Below are positions 46,410 through 48,869 of a stretch of 48,869 bases of DNA, in pieces (position 1 is the first letter of the stretch; every line of letters starts with the position of its first letter). Origin of the DNA: a virus. The stretch lies in IMG/VR virus record IMGVR_UViG_3300006028_000008, positions 1 to 48,869 of that record. The stretch is one strand, 5' to 3'. The position numbers were made by a program, and so were the translations under genes. Under the pieces are notes generated by a model. It made no database searches and was not told the DNA's origin. It was given only the letters and a program-made list of their open reading frames with translations.

Positions 46410-46662
46410 TCTCAAGGGGCTGCAACCGGAAGTCTGCGAGCTGTGTGGGCGGGCGGTGCCGCAGGCGCGCCTCTTCATCTCGAACGTCGAGGGCTTGCGG
46501 GGCCGGAAGGTGTGCGACCAGCACGAGGGCTTCGCCACGCGGCCCTCCTACAACGACATCAATCGCCTGGGCCGCCGAGTGCCCTATGCCGACGTGCAGC
46601 GCCAGCAGCCCATCGGTGGCCCACTGGACCTCTACCTGGGGGACGATGAAACTTTCCCGTAG
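46396..46662 (+). CDS. Small zinc-knuckle protein
   Basis: 88 residues, GTG start overlapping the upstream gene. VCELCGRAVPQARLFISNVE gives one C-x2-C knuckle and KVCDQHEG adds Cys and His: together a small zinc-binding motif. The C-terminus is mixed. Likely adaptor protein; role unknown. Confidence 0.6.
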   Translation: MSRSDLKGLQPEVCELCGRAVPQARLFISNVEGLRGRKVCDQHEGFATRPSYNDINRLGRRVPYADVQRQQPIGGPLDLYLGDDETFP

Positions 46663-46666
46663 GGCC

Positions 46667-46849
46667 TCAGCGGTCGCGGAGGGCGCGCTGGAACACCGCC
46701 AGCCGCCTCTTCGTGTCGGCGAGCACCTCGGCATCCTCGGCGCTCAGCGGGTACGACTCAAGGCCGACCACCTGGATTCCGCTCGCGGTCGCGATCACGT
46801 AGCGGCCTGGCGTGACATCAACCGCCCCATCGAGAACAGTGATTTTAAT
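46667..46849 (-). CDS. Reverse-strand moron with a candidate ATT start, predicted leaderless
   Basis: 60 residues. The position that holds ATG in the other cassettes, 7 nt after TATGAT, holds ATT here (46849-46847). The only nearby ATG is inside the -10 box (46861) and cannot be on a transcript from this promoter. The protein (IKITVLDGAVDVTPGRYVIA, then GIQVVGLESYPLSAEDAEVL) is compact and alpha/beta. ATT is known as a rare start, for example in infC. The alternative is use of another promoter upstream. Function unknown. Confidence 0.55.
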   Translation of the reverse strand: MKITVLDGAVDVTPGRYVIATASGIQVVGLESYPLSAEDAEVLADTKRRLAVFQRALRDR

Positions 46850-46856
46850 GCCCTGA

Positions 46857-46884
46857 ATCATATCACGGTGGTGGTGTAAATGCC
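46857..46884 (-). promoter_or_regulatory. Extended -10 promoter, cassette 6
   Basis: Minus-strand TATGAT (46862-46857) with TGA upstream, and CACCGTGATATGATTCAGGG shared with the promoter at 1157. The -35 position is a poor match and overlaps the start codon of the plus-strand gene at 46880. Confidence 0.65.
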
Positions 46885-47557
46885 AGTCGCCCGGCGCACC
46901 TGGCCGCAGATCAAGGCCGAGGTCATCCGTCGCCTGAAGGGCATCGACGCCAGCGGCTTCGACACCCGCGTGGAGCAGTGGATCTACCAGGCCCTCCTGG
47001 ACCTCTCCACGACCCTCCACCACTTCGAGCTGGACACCGCCACCACCGTGACCCTCTCAACCGCCAGCAACGCCGTCCCACTGCCGGCCGGGACCTTCAT
47101 CGTGGTGGGAGCGCCGCAGCTCCTGGAACCCGGCACCGGCGCCATCGACGGCCCCCTGCTCTACCAGGACTTCCGCTTCCTCGAATCGAGCTACACCGGC
47201 CTCGCCGGCCGCCCCTCGAAGTGGAGCCGCTTCAGCAGCTCCTTCTACACCGACCTCCTGCCGCGGGTGCCCTACACCGTAAACCTCTTCACCTACGTCT
47301 ACCCGCCGGCCCCCGACTTCTCGGTTGCCTTGTCGGCCGTCTCGCCCCTCGGGCCGGAGACGGACGAGTACGTGATGGCCCGGGCGCTGGCCCTGGCGTG
47401 GCCGGAAATCGACCGCCCGGACCTCGGGGCCGAGCAGGACAAGAAGCTCGCCACCTGGGTGCAGAACCAGGTGCGGCCCCCGCTGGCCCAGGTGTTCTTG
47501 ACAGAAATGAAGGAACAGCTAACGTCTGGTGGCACCTTTGGCGGTGCGCAGGGTTAG
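46880..47557 (+). CDS. Head-tail connector-like protein
   Basis: 225 residues. The N-terminus (WPQIKAEVIRRLKGIDASGF, then TRVEQWIYQALLDLSTTLHH) has a helix pair typical of phage neck and head-completion proteins that bind under the portal. The middle is beta-rich. The C-terminal helix (EYVMARALALAWPEIDRPDL) again suits a connector. In podoviruses such as P22 and T7 the equivalent gene encodes the adaptor ring. Assignment by layout. Confidence 0.65.
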   Translation: MPVARRTWPQIKAEVIRRLKGIDASGFDTRVEQWIYQALLDLSTTLHHFELDTATTVTLSTASNAVPLPAGTFIVVGAPQLLEPGTGAIDGPLLYQDFRFLESSYTGLAGRPSKWSRFSSSFYTDLLPRVPYTVNLFTYVYPPAPDFSVALSAVSPLGPETDEYVMARALALAWPEIDRPDLGAEQDKKLATWVQNQVRPPLAQVFLTEMKEQLTSGGTFGGAQG

Positions 47558-47566
47558 AATGGAGCC

Positions 47567-48541
47567 ATGAGCGGACCTGAACTAGACCTTGGCCCCTACC
47601 TGCGTGACGCCTGCCAGGGGAAGCCCCTGCCGGCGGATGGTGACTGGACGAAGGAGTACGACCTCGCCGGAGCCCTGAACACCCAGCGCAGCGGCAACAT
47701 CGACCTGATGGCCGAGGCGTGCAAGCTCCGGGAGTACGAGCGCCAGAAGCTGCCCCTGACCGACTCCAAGGTGAGGCGCTGCATCGAAGGCTGGGACGCC
47801 TACTACAAGGCGTCGGCCCGGACCTTCATGGGCGACGAGTTCGGCACCGGAGTGATCTACAGCCTCTGGCACTTCCTCCCCAACCTGGCGGTGGCCGATT
47901 GGGCCGCACGGCACTTCCCCGCGAACACGGCCCCGTGGCTCTGGCTGCACCGCTACTGGACGATGGTGCAGCGGCTGCTTTGTCCAGATGGTCGTATTCT
48001 GAAGATCGGGCAGCGGGCGGGCGGTCACCCGCCGCTGCCGGGGCTCTTGGAGCTGTTCTACGCCATGGCCGTGGGCGTCCCTGACTTGTCGCAGGAGGTG
48101 GCCTGGTGTAAGGCCGCCGGCATCCCGCTGCGGGCCCACGGCGGCCACAGCGCCGCCTGGGAGGAAGATACCGCCGTTGCCCTCAAGCCGGCCCTTCAGA
48201 GGAGCATCGCCTGGCAGCTGCCGGACGGGGCCTTCGTCAATCCCTGGGTGGCCGTACCGTTTCACGTGAAACATGCCACGAATGGCGAGGTCTGCGCCTG
48301 GATCGAGCGCACGGGCAACCAGAACACCACGGCGGTGCTAGGGGCCACCTGGGACCCCCTCCACGGCGCGCAGTACCTGCCGCCCAACGGGGGCGCCCGC
48401 ATCCGCCAGAACCACGAGCACGCCGTCTGCGGCCCTGAAGGGGCCTTCCTGGTCTATCAGTCGAACCTCCAAGGGCAACACGCCCTCCCGCTGTCTTCGG
48501 CCCTCCTAGCGGCCCCTACGGCCTCGTGGGAGACATTGTGA
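47567..48541 (+). CDS. Tail- or neck-region protein, 324 aa
   Basis: The protein is rich in Trp, His and helices (KVRRCIEGWDAYYKASARTF, then VIYSLWHFLPNLAVADWAAR, then NTAPWLWLHRYWTMVQRLLC, then RSIAWQLPDGAFVNPWVAVP). The repeated helix pairs are reminiscent of the alpha/alpha toroid of polysaccharide lyases and glycosidases, which are common in phage tailspikes, but no catalytic signature is seen. It stands between the connector and the lipoprotein genes. Could help adsorption. Confidence 0.5.
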   Translation: MSGPELDLGPYLRDACQGKPLPADGDWTKEYDLAGALNTQRSGNIDLMAEACKLREYERQKLPLTDSKVRRCIEGWDAYYKASARTFMGDEFGTGVIYSLWHFLPNLAVADWAARHFPANTAPWLWLHRYWTMVQRLLCPDGRILKIGQRAGGHPPLPGLLELFYAMAVGVPDLSQEVAWCKAAGIPLRAHGGHSAAWEEDTAVALKPALQRSIAWQLPDGAFVNPWVAVPFHVKHATNGEVCAWIERTGNQNTTAVLGATWDPLHGAQYLPPNGGARIRQNHEHAVCGPEGAFLVYQSNLQGQHALPLSSALLAAPTASWETL

Positions 48542-48711
48542 GGCGTGCCGTGTGGGCAGTGCGTCTTCTGGCCTTGGTAGCCCTCTTGTTCACTGGCTGC
48601 TCGAACAATGCTCAGAAGACGTGCAAGAGCGCCTGTGACTCCCGCTACGGCCCCGGCCGTGAGCGGGAAGCGTGCAAGATCGATTGCTATTGGAGCCATC
48701 GCTCCCCGTAG
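48538..48711 (+). CDS. Small lipoprotein, o-spanin candidate
   Basis: 57 residues from GTG at 48538, which overlaps the upstream stop (GTGA). Residues 1-20 are a basic start and hydrophobic core ending LLFTGC, a lipobox with the acylated cysteine at 21. The mature 37 residues contain four more cysteines (CKSACDSRYG, then CKIDCYWS) and basic residues. A small lipoprotein of this size resembles outer-membrane spanin subunits, but it may also be a surface-exclusion factor. The next gene starts downstream of GGAGG (48711). Confidence 0.65.
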   Translation: MRRAVWAVRLLALVALLFTGCSNNAQKTCKSACDSRYGPGREREACKIDCYWSHRSP

Positions 48712-48759
48712 GAGGCCGCCATCTCGCTCACTTGGGGTCAGATCTATAATTATTCGCGC

Positions 48760-48869
48760 ATGTCCATCGGCGAGCAGTCCGCCTGGGCTCAGGAGGCGTA
48801 CGACCACCTGTCCCAGGGGTATCGCCGGGTCTGCGGGCTGAAGGAGGTCGAGGTGCCGGAGCTGTATCG
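48760..48869 (+). CDS. 5' part of the connector-like gene at 1-685 (ATG, or ATC at 48721)
   Basis: The frame continues through the join to 685. The ATG at 48760 has no good ribosome site. In contrast ATC at 48721 lies 5 nt after a perfect GGAGG, with the coding run SLTWGQIYNYSR before the ATG reading like protein. Initiation at ATC would be rare but is possible; the window may thus hold two non-NTG starts (see 46849). The start is not settled. Confidence 0.5.
   Translation, partial: MSIGEQSAWAQEAYDHLSQGYRRVCGLKEVEVPELY
48780..48869. repeat. Terminal direct repeat (circular assembly overlap), right copy
   Basis: Exact duplicate of bases 1-90; see the left copy. Genome length without this duplicate is 48,779 bp. 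Confidence 0.9.

Overview
The window is a complete, circularly assembled genome of a tailed double-stranded DNA phage. Bases 1-90 are repeated exactly at 48780-48869, so the unique length is 48,779 bp and one virion gene runs across the join. GC is very high, and true genes can be picked out by third codon positions that are almost all G or C. I recognise a large terminase, a portal, a HK97-type major capsid protein candidate, connector-like proteins and a block of very large low-complexity proteins placed like the internal (ejection) proteins of podoviruses. I see no tape measure, sheath or tail tube gene, so a short-tailed (podovirus-like) particle is the best guess. Two lipobox proteins point to a bacterial host with lipoprotein processing. 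The host cannot be named from the sequence.

Layout. (1) 32655-48869 joined to 1-17955, plus strand: the late arm. It holds the putative small terminase, large terminase (34890), portal (37441), scaffold-like protein, capsid and decoration proteins (40399-44782), fibre/decoration proteins, connector proteins (46880, 48760-685), tail proteins (1195-5375), a GNAT-like gene and the internal virion block (5990-17495). (2) 18065-25001, minus strand, ends against the late arm at a 16-bp-stem terminator: a tight operon of small genes with a RecB/Cas4-like PD-(D/E)XK nuclease, a VRR-NUC nuclease, zinc-finger and HTH proteins. (3) 25105-26765, minus strand: small proteins and one of two genes carrying long alanine minisatellites. 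(4) 26766-28306: a divergent promoter region, an HNH gene, about 830 bp without convincing genes and a decayed cytosine-C5 methyltransferase. (5) 28331-32655, plus strand: an early/middle operon of overlapping small genes, a Zn-ribbon/HTH regulator and a protein with two GroES-like domains. I found no DNA or RNA polymerase, primase, integrase or recognisable endolysin.

The most unusual feature is a family of short extended -10 promoters, consensus about CGTGATATGATT, dispersed through the genome. Six of them sit inside the plus-strand late operon but fire backwards into single-gene cassettes (1149, 4774, 5955, 10164, 13313, 46849). Two more drive plus-strand units (28363/28466 and 36707). In several cases only 6-8 nt separate the -10 box from the start codon, so the mRNAs should be leaderless; the same geometry recurs with other -10 sequences at 26876 (GTG), 27955 and the portal gene 37441 (GTG). 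One cassette (46849) has ATT at the start position, and one encodes a tRNA-like RNA with an insertion. Other notable items are a 139-residue gene nested in another frame of the 1376-residue protein with a sharp codon-phase switch at its borders, a compact four-helix RNA at a transcription start, and paired TGTCA-N7-TGACA dyads at two promoters.
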